A program made the translations under genes and the position numbers. A DNA stretch of 54,835 nt, taken from positions 1 to 54,835 of IMG/VR virus record IMGVR_UViG_3300029448_000055; one strand, 5' to 3'. Source of the DNA: a virus. The notes under the pieces are model-generated. The model was not told where the DNA came from. It saw only the letters and a list, made by a program, of their open reading frames with translations, and made no database searches. This document shows positions 22,372-30,907 of the stretch, piece after piece. Each line of letters starts with the position of its first letter. Position 1 is the stretch's first letter.

Positions 22372-23206
22372 GACAAAAACACGACATCGCATCGTCCTCA
22401 AACATATCATCCATCACTGGGTTTTCAGCTTCCTTCAAGAGTTCCACATAAGGTGGGCGATCCGACCTAAAGGTTGCCCCAGTACCCTCGCCGATTCTAT
22501 TTTCCTGGGCTATCCACCAGGTCGTTAGATCCGGACGTTCTTTAATTAGTTTAGTCAAAGTCTTGCGCCCTTTTAAGAAACATAGATCACAATTGCCAGC
22601 CAATGTTTGTCCATCGATACTCGGCAAAGTCAAATCAAAGTTTGCTTTCTGCCAAAACTCCAAGACATCTTTGACTGTGTGCTTAGCGTCATACATGGGC
22701 ATTAAATTACCCCAACGCTCTCGATCAGAAGCATTTCTTGATGAGCTCACGCGTCTCGGCTCGTCGTAACGTAAGCCTAAGACATTATCCCAATGCTTAT
22801 AGCCTTGCATTTTCCACATGAAATCTTTCATGCGTCGAATCTTTAACTCAGCAGTACAGAATCTAGCCACTGGGTTCGGCAAGTAGGATCTGCGTCCAAT
22901 CAAGGCCTCGAAAGGTTTGCCGTCTCTACTAGCAGTTTCATAAGTAACTTCTTTTGTACGATAAACCGGACGCTCATCAGCCATTTCTAACTCTAGCCAG
23001 TGTACCTTTACGTCCCAGTGCTCGCTACAAGCTTGGACAAAGTCCAAAGTCTCAGGCATTTCTTTACCAGTGTTAGCAAAGGTCACGTAAATATCATCGG
23101 GTAGCGTGCCCCCGTGAGCGTCAATAATTTGTTTCAACATGAACGCTGAAGTTCTACCTCCACTAAAGCTTATCAGTGCTGGGCCTTCAATCTTGTACGG
23201 ATTCAT
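22364..23206 (-). CDS. PAPS-reductase/PP-loop family protein
   Basis: 280 residues. The PP-loop is SFSGGRTS (13-20), followed by NTGKE (45-49). Cys117 (RFCTAEL), a CxxC near 210 (GNCDLCFLKG) and the final CFCHD give enough cysteines for an iron-sulfur cluster, as in DndC- and CysH-like enzymes. GLRYDEPRR is also conserved in phage homologues. It could activate or transfer sulfur, or modify a nucleotide or base. Coupling to the DNA methyltransferase gene favours a DNA- or nucleotide-modification job over sulfate assimilation. Confidence 0.75.
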   Translation of the reverse strand: MNPYKIEGPALISFSGGRTSAFMLKQIIDAHGGTLPDDIYVTFANTGKEMPETLDFVQACSEHWDVKVHWLELEMADERPVYRTKEVTYETASRDGKPFEALIGRRSYLPNPVARFCTAELKIRRMKDFMWKMQGYKHWDNVLGLRYDEPRRVSSSRNASDRERWGNLMPMYDAKHTVKDVLEFWQKANFDLTLPSIDGQTLAGNCDLCFLKGRKTLTKLIKERPDLTTWWIAQENRIGEGTGATFRSDRPPYVELLKEAENPVMDDMFEDDAMSCFCHD

Positions 23207-23417
23207 TGATACGTTTGTAATGAGTTCTAATAAAATACTTTCTTATGATAGCAAATACTGTTAGCACTGCTACCTGGGTCGCTGAGATAATAAAGGCATT
23301 GTCAAAAGCTAAATACAACATCGTTGCCAATACTGCGTACGACAACAACCAATTGATCGGCAGACCAAGAAAGGTATCGATGCAAGCTTCTTTGAGTGAG
23401 GGCCAATCTAGTTTCAT
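23187..23417 (-). CDS. Two-helix membrane protein, DUF7220-like
   Basis: 76 residues from the ATG at 23417, which overlaps the primase-helicase stop as ATGA and has GGGAGG upstream. A longer start at 23429 lacks this. WPSLKEACIDTFLGLPINWL, then a hydrophobic stretch, then FAIIRKYFIRTHYKRI, matches the small two-helix phage membrane family often seen next to replication genes. The function is unknown. It overlaps the PAPS-reductase-like gene by 20 bases. Confidence 0.6.
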   Translation of the reverse strand: MKLDWPSLKEACIDTFLGLPINWLLSYAVLATMLYLAFDNAFIISATQVAVLTVFAIIRKYFIRTHYKRINESVQD

Positions 23418-25423
23418 TCTGCCTCCCAAGGTTTACGGCTTTGATTATCAAAACGATAGTGCCAAGTTTGTTTACCAGGAATCGCTTTCGTCTTGACTAC
23501 ATCGCCTAAGTATTTTTGCACGTGACTCACAGCATAACGGGCTGCTCGCTCGCCACTCGGTAAGTTATTTGCTTTCAGTGCTTCACGCGCCAATAGTTCT
23601 AATTCTTGTCTAGTGTAAAACTTAACTCTGTCCATAGCATTTGCTACTTTTTGTGCAATCTCTACTTCGTCTGGACCTTCATCAAAGTCCACCATATCCC
23701 AATAACCTTTCTCAAAATCAAACCTAGACAAATGCGTGTCAGGTTCTTTGGCATTACGTGCTTCATAAAACATTGTTACATTCGGACGTTGTCCCATCAG
23801 TTTGATACCAGAGTCCATCCACCCAGCAAAAGCTGAGCCTCCACGGGCTGACATGAACGAAGCATCATCGGCTCGTTCTTTACCCGTGTGATGGGCAATG
23901 ATTACTGCCACGCCAAAGAGTTCAATCAGGCGATCGATTCTGGATAGCAAGCTGTGGATTTCTTGGTTGCTGTTCTCTTCACCATCAAAGAAATTAATAA
24001 TCGGATCAATCATGACAATGTCAGGTTGATGATAATCAATACTCTCAGCAATTGCGTTGATGTCTTTGTCACGCATGATGTTCTTTCTGAGTCGGCCAGT
24101 TGGAATTAAGTTTGCATGTCCCAAGGCCATCAAGTCTGGATCGTGTCGGTACGGTTCGTAGTACAAATCGATTCTATTTTTTAAGAACTCTTGAATGATC
24201 TCAGCTTGTAGCCACATGACTTTGCACGGTTTGGTAAAAGGCATACCCATAAACTGTTGACCAGTTGTGGCTGCTGCTGCAAACGCTCCCAACCAATGCG
24301 ACTTACCTATCTTTGGTTTACCAATCAATAGACACCTAGACTGTTCAAAGATAAAACAATCACCCCAATACTGTTCGATCGTACCAGGTTCAATGCCTGT
24401 CCAGAATTCATCGTTGTAACTTTTTAAATTGAGTGGGTCGGTCTTGTTGTCTTGTACCTTTTTAACTTCGATGGGATCTTCTTGATCCAGTATTTCTTTG
24501 AGCTCTTCGCCTAGATCTATCTGCCATTCGCTCGTCTTCCAAGCCATGATTCCAGCATCTACATCTTCTGGATTACGCTTGACATGACCCTGGGTAATCG
24601 ACATGGTTGTTTGTAAAACCTCTGGCAAAGGCAGTGGGGAAGGCAATGTTTGGTTCCAATCGAAAGCCTTAATTAAAACTTCACGATAGCCCCAGCCTTC
24701 ACGAATCCATTTGCCTAAGAGTCTTGCCAAGGTATCGTTACGTTGACCGACAGCGACAGGATCTGTCGCTACTTTTGTTCCTAATGATAACGGCTGTACC
24801 TTTCCTGATTGATTGTATTCGTGTATTGAATTCAAATCATTCATGTTTAACATCGGCAGATCCATCATGTCATTGACCGAAGCACCTTGTGCTAATTCAA
24901 AACCATATTTGAGTGAAGGCGAAACCATGACATAACCACCTTCGCCTCTGACATCTAAGTTGCCAGTCATGTTACGAACATTCAAGCCTTCGTTGACTTG
25001 ATAAAAATAATGATAACCACCACGTGGGGTTTTTTGTTTCAGAGGCGATCGAGTTACTTGACCAGACTCGACGAACTCAACCGCCTCGGTGCTATCACAA
25101 TCTAGTACTACAAAAGTTATACCGGTGATAGCTGCCCAGTTAGCTCCTGGATATCGGACTAACCACTCTCTCAATTCTTCTTGGGTGGGCTGTCTTCGTT
25201 GATAAGTTTCCCACTTTACTCTAGGGGTCTTGGCCCATTTCGCTGCTAAGACTTCATCACTTTCAAATGGATGACGCTTGCGAAAATATTCTGGAATAAT
25301 TTCTTTACGTGACCCACACGGAATCAAATGAAAGCCTTCTTCCCAAAACGACCAAAGCATTTCGGCTTTGGCTTCGTCAGAAAAATTCTCTAACTGCGAA
25401 TCAGCATTCAGTACTAAGGGCAT
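23414..25423 (-). CDS. Primase-polymerase/RepA-like helicase fusion
   Basis: 669 residues. The Prim-Pol domain covers about 20-200, with FVVLDCD (104-110, metal-binding), GGYHYFY (135-141) and LDVRGEGGYVMVSPS (156-170). A RecA/RepA-like ATPase covers about 335-540, with GKPKIGKS (368-375, Walker A), IVMIDP (469-474, Walker B) and IIAHHTGK (508-515). The C-terminal 100 residues look like a winged helix. It should unwind and prime phage DNA. It is the only replication-initiation enzyme in the window, next to the HTH repressor and close to the TGCACAAC repeats. Confidence 0.85.
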   Translation of the reverse strand: MPLVLNADSQLENFSDEAKAEMLWSFWEEGFHLIPCGSRKEIIPEYFRKRHPFESDEVLAAKWAKTPRVKWETYQRRQPTQEELREWLVRYPGANWAAITGITFVVLDCDSTEAVEFVESGQVTRSPLKQKTPRGGYHYFYQVNEGLNVRNMTGNLDVRGEGGYVMVSPSLKYGFELAQGASVNDMMDLPMLNMNDLNSIHEYNQSGKVQPLSLGTKVATDPVAVGQRNDTLARLLGKWIREGWGYREVLIKAFDWNQTLPSPLPLPEVLQTTMSITQGHVKRNPEDVDAGIMAWKTSEWQIDLGEELKEILDQEDPIEVKKVQDNKTDPLNLKSYNDEFWTGIEPGTIEQYWGDCFIFEQSRCLLIGKPKIGKSHWLGAFAAAATTGQQFMGMPFTKPCKVMWLQAEIIQEFLKNRIDLYYEPYRHDPDLMALGHANLIPTGRLRKNIMRDKDINAIAESIDYHQPDIVMIDPIINFFDGEENSNQEIHSLLSRIDRLIELFGVAVIIAHHTGKERADDASFMSARGGSAFAGWMDSGIKLMGQRPNVTMFYEARNAKEPDTHLSRFDFEKGYWDMVDFDEGPDEVEIAQKVANAMDRVKFYTRQELELLAREALKANNLPSGERAARYAVSHVQKYLGDVVKTKAIPGKQTWHYRFDNQSRKPWEAE

Positions 25424-25613
25424 TCTCTTCTATGGGTCCGTAAATATCTTCCCAGGTCATAGCGTAACCTGTCATAAGTATTAATTTTTTTGCTTGCTTT
25501 GGCCTTGGTTCGCGGTTGCCGTAACGCCAAGATTTTACTGTGTCAACTGAGACTCCTAAATCTTTAGCCAAAGGACCCTCACCTCTTTTGATAATATATT
25601 CTTTTAATGTCAT
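25401..25613 (-). CDS. HTH repressor, Cro/CI-like
   Basis: 70 residues. GPLAKDLGVSVDTVKSWRYG (about 13-32) is a classic helix-turn-helix, with REPRPKQAKKLILMTGYAM after it. It is short like Cro. The TACAAT -10 box ends 7 bases before the ATG and no Shine-Dalgarno exists, so the mRNA is probably leaderless. It overlaps the primase-helicase by 23 bases and faces the recombination operon across a shared promoter region. It is likely to control the early switch. Confidence 0.8.
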   Translation of the reverse strand: MTLKEYIIKRGEGPLAKDLGVSVDTVKSWRYGNREPRPKQAKKLILMTGYAMTWEDIYGPIEENALSTEC

Positions 25614-25620
25614 GCCATGG

Positions 25621-25649
25621 ATTGTAAATTATTTTTTGCTAAAAGTAAA
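25621..25649 (-). promoter_or_regulatory. Repressor promoter (leaderless)
   Basis: On the minus strand TTTACT (25644-25649), 17 bases, TACAAT (25621-25626). Transcription should begin at or within a base or two of the ATG at 25613. Confidence 0.5.
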
Positions 25650-25657
25650 AATATTTC

Positions 25658-25686
25658 TTGACATTTATTTTTCTTTCGCCAATACT
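25658..25686 (+). promoter_or_regulatory. Early operon promoter facing repressor
   Basis: A perfect TTGACA (25658-25663), 17 bases, AATACT (25681-25686). An 8-bp palindrome AAATATTT (25649-25656) lies between this -35 and that of the divergent repressor promoter, and is a candidate operator. Confidence 0.55.
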
Positions 25687-25704
25687 ACGCTCAGGAGTAA
25701 AGTT

Positions 25705-26154
25705 ATGAAAGAGAATATTGTAGAAGAGTTCGACGACCTCGCCGACTTATTATCAAGAAAGAAAAACAACTTAGCTATGCAAGCTAGGTTACGAGATGAA
25801 AGTAAAGACTTAGATATTGCTATCGCTCGTCACCCTCGAGTAGCTGAAGAAGTGAAGCTGACTAACAACACTGGCGGTGCAACTAGAATAGATTTCACTG
25901 AGTACGATTTTGATATCAAAGTTGATTATCGAGTCAAACGTGAATGGGATCAAAGCAGGATCTCAGACATCTACGAAGCCGGTCAGATCCCAGAAAAACT
26001 TTTTCCCTTTAGCGTAGAGTTTAAAGAGAACAAGAAAGATACAACAGCTCTTGCTGAACAACACCCCACAATTTATCAAAAATTAAGCGAAGCATTGACG
26101 ACTAAGATTTCCGATCGGCCTTATGTTTCGTTTTTAGACAAGAGGAAAAAATGA
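25705..26154 (+). CDS. Conserved protein upstream of Sak4-like ATPase
   Basis: 149 residues from the ATG at 25705, which has CAGGAG upstream. A longer frame would run through the repressor gene and promoters. FDDLADLLSRKKNNLAMQARL is helical. The C-terminal part (ALAEQHPTIYQKLSEALTTK) is a conserved signature of small proteins encoded before recombination ATPases in siphoviruses and marine phages. It overlaps the Sak4 start by 4 bases. A role as recombinase partner is likely. Confidence 0.6.
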   Translation: MKENIVEEFDDLADLLSRKKNNLAMQARLRDESKDLDIAIARHPRVAEEVKLTNNTGGATRIDFTEYDFDIKVDYRVKREWDQSRISDIYEAGQIPEKLFPFSVEFKENKKDTTALAEQHPTIYQKLSEALTTKISDRPYVSFLDKRKK

Positions 26155-26927
26155 GTATATTAGATGAAATCGAAACAGGCATGAACCCTGGCCCAATAAA
26201 AATGAACATAGCTGGCACCGATGGGATAGGTAAAACTACCTTTGCTGCGGGTGCCCCTAACCCTATATTTATTAAGACTGAAGAAGGCACTAGATATGTC
26301 AACACTTCTTCCTTTCCATTGTGCGAATCGTTTGAAGATTTAATGAAACGATTAAAACAATTGGTACAAGAAGAACATAATTTTAAAACTGTAATCCTTG
26401 ACACCACCGACTGGGCAGAAAAATTAATTCAAGAAGAAGTCTGTCGTCAAAAGAATGTGTCTTCCATAGAAGACATCGGCTTTGGTAAAGGTTACACCAT
26501 GACAGCTGAAGGCTTTCAGAAGATCTTCAGAGCCCTGGATGTCTTGAACGACAAAAAGAATATGAACGTGATTTTATTATCTCACGTTGCCATCAGAACA
26601 TTTGCAGATCCTGAGCGTGAGCCTTACGATCGTTGGGAACTTAACCTACATAAGAAGGTCAGTTCTAAAATCAGAGAGTGGGTTGACTTCAATCTATTTG
26701 CAAATCATCAGATTCGTGTTACTAAGTCGGGGCAGGGCTTTAATGAAAAGTCACGTGCACTTGCCATGGGTGAGCGTATGCTTTTTACAAAGTTCTCCGC
26801 GGCTTTCGATGCGAAGAGTCGAGTTCCTCTTCCCGATAAGATAGAGCTCAAATGGGATTCGTTTATCGACGAATATAAAACAGCAACTAAAAAACTAATG
26901 AGCACTAGCAGTGTGCAAGGAGATTAA
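26151..26927 (+). CDS. Sak4-like RecA-fold recombination ATPase
   Basis: 258 residues. Walker A is GTDGIGKT (22-29) and Walker B VILDT (81-85). The layout with FIKTEEGTRYV and a helix-rich middle matches the AAA_24 group that includes single-strand annealing proteins of the Sak4 type. VILLSHVAIRTFADPEREPYD is a conserved late strand. It should promote annealing or strand invasion with the SSB two genes downstream. The product ends 1 base before the TTG start of the zinc-ribbon gene. Confidence 0.78.
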   Translation: MSILDEIETGMNPGPIKMNIAGTDGIGKTTFAAGAPNPIFIKTEEGTRYVNTSSFPLCESFEDLMKRLKQLVQEEHNFKTVILDTTDWAEKLIQEEVCRQKNVSSIEDIGFGKGYTMTAEGFQKIFRALDVLNDKKNMNVILLSHVAIRTFADPEREPYDRWELNLHKKVSSKIREWVDFNLFANHQIRVTKSGQGFNEKSRALAMGERMLFTKFSAAFDAKSRVPLPDKIELKWDSFIDEYKTATKKLMSTSSVQGD

Positions 26928-26928
26928 T

Positions 26929-27045
26929 TTGTGTAAAAAATGTGGGAGGCCAGCTGAAGTGATTGTGAAATCCAATGGTTGGTTTGGACCATTAAACAAA
27001 AAAATCTACCTGTGCACTACTTGTGTTCTGGAGACAAAAAAATGA
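26929..27045 (+). CDS. 38-residue zinc ribbon with TTG start
   Basis: TTG at 26929 with AAGGAG 6 bases upstream. The product is MCKKCGRPAEVIVKSNGW followed by a second knuckle YLCTTCVLE, so C-x-x-C twice with 26 residues between pairs. It ends in the ATGA that starts the SSB gene. The frame is invisible to ATG-only calling. Its place between recombinase and SSB suggests a nucleic-acid-binding cofactor. Confidence 0.6.
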   Translation: MCKKCGRPAEVIVKSNGWFGPLNKKIYLCTTCVLETKK

Positions 27046-27545
27046 CAGATGAGTTTGATATAGACTTAACAAGCGTGGAAGAGGAAAATGATTTCTCACC
27101 TATCCCTAACGGGAACTATGAAATGGTGGCAAATCAATGGAATCAACACACCTCAAAAGCTGGTAATCAATCTATCAAAGTCGAGTTTGATGTGGTAGGT
27201 CCGAGTCATGCTAATAGAAAGATATGGGAATATTTTACTGTGCAAGGCAACGCCGTCCAAGTCACTGCAAGACGCGTCAAAGCTTGGCGTAAATCGATGG
27301 GTTTGAATCCAGACGTTAGCTTCAATCGTGAAGCCTTAGATGAAATGATGAATGTACCATTTACAGCTAAGGTTAAGATTGAGCCTGGTACTGATGGCTA
27401 TGCCGACAGCAATAAAATCAACGACTTTGTAAGCAAAGGTACAAGCACACCAGCAGAGGAGAAGTCTGCGCCCGTGCAAGATCCAGCTGAAGTTGAAGCT
27501 GCGGAGAAATCTACCGGCGAGCAAGATTATGATTGGATGAAATAG
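27042..27545 (+). CDS. DUF669-like ssDNA-binding protein
   Basis: 167 residues from the ATG at 27042. An upstream frame from 26979 only reads through the zinc-ribbon gene. The core DFSPIPNGNYEMVANQW, then QSIKVEFDVVGPSHANRKIW, then FTAKVKIEPGTDG is the DUF669 OB-fold-like pattern common next to phage recombinases. The tail is acidic (PAEVEAAEKSTGEQDYDWMK), as in SSBs that recruit partners through the C-terminus. Confidence 0.75.
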   Translation: MTDEFDIDLTSVEEENDFSPIPNGNYEMVANQWNQHTSKAGNQSIKVEFDVVGPSHANRKIWEYFTVQGNAVQVTARRVKAWRKSMGLNPDVSFNREALDEMMNVPFTAKVKIEPGTDGYADSNKINDFVSKGTSTPAEEKSAPVQDPAEVEAAEKSTGEQDYDWMK

Positions 27546-27649
27546 GGCTTTCATCCATACCATCCACCTACCACCAAGGGTGGAAATCAAGCGAGACCTA
27601 AGCACGTCTTTAAACTGCTTAACTAAATAATAATATAAAGAGAGACGAC

Positions 27650-27841
27650 ATGAAAAGAAAAACACTTAATCTTAATGAAAAAGATTTAATATCAAATACC
27701 GAAAAGGTTATTGAACAAGTACATAAGCTTTGGCGCAATGAAGATAGCTTATTTAATCCAACCCTGGTTCAGGCTGTAAAAGATACTGAGCTCAGCATTT
27801 TAAACATAGGATATGACAATGAAAGAAAATTTAAAAAATGA
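27650..27841 (+). CDS. Small hypothetical protein
   Basis: 63 residues (LNEKDLISNTEKVIEQVHK, then FNPTLVQAVKDTELSILN), helical. AGAGAGACG precedes the ATG. The 104-base gap upstream (27546-27649) holds a 5-bp GC stem (CCACC/GGTGG) and no clear promoter. It overlaps the next gene. No family is recognised. Confidence 0.5.
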   Translation: MKRKTLNLNEKDLISNTEKVIEQVHKLWRNEDSLFNPTLVQAVKDTELSILNIGYDNERKFKK

Positions 27842-28106
27842 TTTAGAATTAGAGCTGTCAGATCTATTAAGAAAATATTCTAAAAGAAAAGATTTTGACG
27901 CTGGCAAATTTACTGCAGCACTCAATCATTTTTCTATGCGTCTGACTTATGAAATGACTCACAACACCATCGCTGCCACTGGCTTAATTGCTGTGTGTTT
28001 AAACTCAGTGCTTTCTGATTTAATGGATGCTCAAGAAAAAGAAATAGTCTTTGAAGCAGATGCAAGACTAGATGATGAAGTAAATACTAAGAAGACGAAA
28101 CATTAA
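27819..28106 (+). CDS. Small helical hypothetical protein
   Basis: 95 residues from the ATG at 27819. AGGA lies 7 bases before this ATG and only 1 base before an in-frame ATG at 27813, so 27819 is preferred. It begins KENLKNDLELELSDLLRK, has helices around HFSMRLTYEMTHNTIAATG and an acidic end. It shares one base with the helicase start. No family is recognised. Confidence 0.5.
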   Translation: MKENLKNDLELELSDLLRKYSKRKDFDAGKFTAALNHFSMRLTYEMTHNTIAATGLIAVCLNSVLSDLMDAQEKEIVFEADARLDDEVNTKKTKH

Positions 28107-29776
28107 TGGATCTCAGGCCCTATCAAGAAGACGCTGTCACATCGCTCTTCGATTGGTTTGGTAGCCAATCAATTACCGACCACCCGTTGTTAAGCTTACC
28201 TACTGCTTCTGGCAAGACGGTAATCTTTTCTACTTTTATCAAGCGACAGATTATGTCGTACCCAGATACTAGGTTTTTAGTTTTGGCGCATCGGCAAGAA
28301 TTAATTGAGCAAGCTGAGAGCAAAATAAAAAACGTTTGGCCTCAAGCACCAGTTGGTGTTTTATCTAGTAGTTTAAAGAGACATGAGTTAGATGCTCAGA
28401 TCCTGGTTGCTTCCAGAGATACTCTAGCTGCTGGAGCTAGGTTAGAAAAAGTTGGTAAGTTTGATTACATTATTATTGATGAAGCTCACAATCTTTCGCC
28501 AGACGATCAAACCAGATATCAAAAAATTATTACCGAGCTGTCTGCTGAACATGCCACTAGAGTTATGGGCGTTACTGCTACGCCTTATCGCATGGGTCAA
28601 GGTTATATTTATGGTAAACGTAAAGATCATTTCTTTTCTGACGTTGCTTATCAAGCGAAGATCCCAGATCTTATTGACCAAGGTTATCTAGCAAGAATAG
28701 TATCTTACCAGGTAGCTGACGAAACCATCATTGATGCTAGTAAAGCCAAATTAAAATTCAAAGGTGGAGATTACAAAGAATCAGATTTAGAGAAGTTAGC
28801 TTTAGATGAACAAACTATTCTGGCCATCATTGCTGATTGGTCAGACAAAGCTTATAGCAAAGGTCGAACTGCTACTGTCTTCTTCTGTGTCTCAGTATTG
28901 CATGCTATGAAGATGAACATGTTCTTAGCCAAGCAAGGTATCAAATCCAAACTACTTACCGGTGAAACTCCAGGCGACGAAAGAAGGCAGATCCTAACAG
29001 ATTTTGAGTCAGGCGAGCTAAACGTCATCTGTAACGTTGGTGTCCTCACAGAGGGCTGGGATGCGCCTAAAACAGATTGTATTGCTATGCTTAGACCTAC
29101 ACAAAGCTTAGGCCTATATGTGCAAATGTGTGGTCGAGGCATGCGTGTTTACCCAGGCAAAAATAATTGTTTGTTATTAGACTACGGCGAGAACATTGCT
29201 CGACACGGGTGCATTGATACAGCTCAACCCAATCAAGAATTTAAAGTTAGAAGACCAAAAATTTGTGGCGAGTGTTTAGCTATAAGTCCACCTCATGCTA
29301 AGAAGTGTATTGAGTGTGGTGCTGAGTTTCCAATCTCAGAGTTTTCTACTTACTTAGTACCAATAGAAGAACGTAAGGTTGCTAAACAAACCAAGGCAGC
29401 TAGTGGGGCTGTGATTTCTGATGAGAAACCAGGAGTTAAAACCAAAGATGAAATAGTCACTAGCACTTCAGCAACCTTGGCCACCTCTAAAAACGGCAAC
29501 GATTACTGTCGAGTTTTCTTTCAGATAGAAGATAGTTTTTTACCTAGATCCTTACCGCTTATGTTTGAGCATCCTAGAATGAGTGGTCTAGCTATCAACC
29601 AATGGTGTAGAATTGTGGATGCAAAGAAGTGGGGAGTACCGCGTCGATCTGAAGATGCCGTCCGTAAAATTAATCAAGGTGCTATGCAAGACGTAAACAA
29701 AATAACTGTCAAGAAAGAAGGCAAATATTTTAATGTTAAAAGAGTAGTTGTCACCAATAAGGAGATTTATATATGA
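28106..29776 (+). CDS. SF2 DEAD/DEAH-box helicase with zinc ribbon
   Basis: 556 residues. PTASGKT (32-38), DEAH (125-128), TATP (157-160) and QMCGRGMR (340-347) are motifs I, II, III and VI of superfamily 2. The C-terminus adds a zinc ribbon with CGEC (387-390) and CIEC (401-404), and a beta-rich tail. Such UvsW/SSL2-like phage helicases act in branch migration, origin melting or recombination. It starts on the previous stop and its own stop overlaps the nuclease start (ATGA). Confidence 0.88.
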   Translation: MDLRPYQEDAVTSLFDWFGSQSITDHPLLSLPTASGKTVIFSTFIKRQIMSYPDTRFLVLAHRQELIEQAESKIKNVWPQAPVGVLSSSLKRHELDAQILVASRDTLAAGARLEKVGKFDYIIIDEAHNLSPDDQTRYQKIITELSAEHATRVMGVTATPYRMGQGYIYGKRKDHFFSDVAYQAKIPDLIDQGYLARIVSYQVADETIIDASKAKLKFKGGDYKESDLEKLALDEQTILAIIADWSDKAYSKGRTATVFFCVSVLHAMKMNMFLAKQGIKSKLLTGETPGDERRQILTDFESGELNVICNVGVLTEGWDAPKTDCIAMLRPTQSLGLYVQMCGRGMRVYPGKNNCLLLDYGENIARHGCIDTAQPNQEFKVRRPKICGECLAISPPHAKKCIECGAEFPISEFSTYLVPIEERKVAKQTKAASGAVISDEKPGVKTKDEIVTSTSATLATSKNGNDYCRVFFQIEDSFLPRSLPLMFEHPRMSGLAINQWCRIVDAKKWGVPRRSEDAVRKINQGAMQDVNKITVKKEGKYFNVKRVVVTNKEIYI

Positions 29777-30624
29777 AGAAGATAAATGAAATGATTGACC
29801 ATGTTATGTTGGAAGAGCCAGCTAGTTATCGCCCTTACTTAGGGATGAGTCAGATTGGTAATCCAGACGAGCGTATGCTTTGGTTAAACTTTCGTTGGTG
29901 TTTGCCACCCAATAGTTTTGAACCTAGAGTTTCAAGGATCCTGGATCTGGGTCAACATTTAGAAGATATCATTGTTGACTATTTAAAAAAGGCGCAAGGC
30001 TTTGAAGTGTTTGAGAAAGATAAAAATGGTAAACAATACACAGCTTCCTTATTAGGCGATCATTTCTCTGGCCACATTGATGGGGTAATAAAAGGTTTAC
30101 CAGATATAAAAGCACCATCGATCTTAGAAATTAAAACCGCGAACGATAACCGTTTTAAAAATTTAGTTAAACAAGACAGTTATGAACGTTGGTCTATGGA
30201 ATACGAAGCCCAGGTGCATTGTTATATGGGGGCTTTTAAATTAGATAAATGTTTGGCTTTGGTTTACAACAAAAACAATTCAGATATCTACACCGAAGTT
30301 ATTAACAAAGACGAAGAGATCTTTCAAAGTATGTTGACCAAAGCTAAACGAGTTATTACTTCAGAGAATCCGCCAGAGAGTTTGATACCTGAAACAGATT
30401 GGCGGATTAAAAATTTAGCTGAAGAATCTAAGGATGTTTATATGCAAAGAGCCTATCCAAAAGAAAAGAATTGTCGTAATTGTAAATACAGCAAACCTTT
30501 AATAGATGTTAGCGGTGCTAGTTGGCTCTGTCACAAAGGCCAAGAGATCTCTAATCCAGAAATGCAGAAGCGAGCTTGTCAAGATCATGAGTGGATCACA
30601 GGTTTAACGCCACTACCTTTTTAA
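29773..30624 (+). CDS. PD-(D/E)XK nuclease, Cas4/lambda-exonuclease-like
   Basis: 283 residues. GHIDGVI (about 96-102) and ILEIKT (about 115-120) give the D...ExK core, and the helix with YEAQVHCYMGAF supplies the usual Gln. Four or more cysteines in the last third (NCRNCKY, WLCHKG, RACQDH) could bind zinc or an iron-sulfur cluster, as in Cas4/AddB-like enzymes. It likely resects DNA ends for the Sak4-like annealing protein. It closes the recombination operon. Confidence 0.75.
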   Translation: MKKINEMIDHVMLEEPASYRPYLGMSQIGNPDERMLWLNFRWCLPPNSFEPRVSRILDLGQHLEDIIVDYLKKAQGFEVFEKDKNGKQYTASLLGDHFSGHIDGVIKGLPDIKAPSILEIKTANDNRFKNLVKQDSYERWSMEYEAQVHCYMGAFKLDKCLALVYNKNNSDIYTEVINKDEEIFQSMLTKAKRVITSENPPESLIPETDWRIKNLAEESKDVYMQRAYPKEKNCRNCKYSKPLIDVSGASWLCHKGQEISNPEMQKRACQDHEWITGLTPLPF

Positions 30625-30628
30625 AATA

Positions 30629-30658
30629 TTGTAAGTTTTTGTAAAATCATAGTATAAT
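30629..30658 (+). promoter_or_regulatory. Promoter for RHH gene
   Basis: TTGTAA (30629-30634), 18 bases, perfect TATAAT (30653-30658), in the gap after the nuclease gene and 34 bases before the GTG at 30692. Confidence 0.5.
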
Positions 30659-30691
30659 TTGACATATTCCTTGTAATGAAAGGAGGTCAAC

Positions 30692-30907
30692 GTGAAAAAT
30701 TTATGTGATTTTGAAGACCCTTTTATAGAAAGATCAGGCTGTAAACCTGTTTGGATTAACAGAGCTACGTTTGAGTCTTTAAATAAATTTGCTTCAGACA
30801 ATGAAAAAGACGTTAAAAACATAATAGAGTACTTGGTGGTATTAGCTTTGAACAACCACGAAAGAAAAATTGAGGAAAGAATTAATTTCGATTTAGAAAG
30901 CGTTTAA
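30692..30907 (+). CDS. Small RHH-like regulator, GTG start
   Basis: 71 residues from the GTG at 30692, with AGGAGG 6 bases upstream. WINRATFESLNKFASDNEKD, then a helix VKNIIEYLVVLALNNH, has the strand-helix-helix order of ribbon-helix-helix DNA-binding proteins. It has its own promoter. Its stop abuts the stop of the HNH gene on the other strand with no gap. Confidence 0.5.
   Translation: MKNLCDFEDPFIERSGCKPVWINRATFESLNKFASDNEKDVKNIIEYLVVLALNNHERKIEERINFDLESV

Noticed and set aside
25540-25704. N-terminal extension of the 149-residue gene
   Set aside because: It would run through the repressor gene and two promoters. The ATG at 25705 has a proper ribosome site.
26979-27041. 21-residue extension of the SSB gene
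   Set aside because: It overlaps the zinc-ribbon gene in another frame. ATG 27042 sits in an ATGA overlap.
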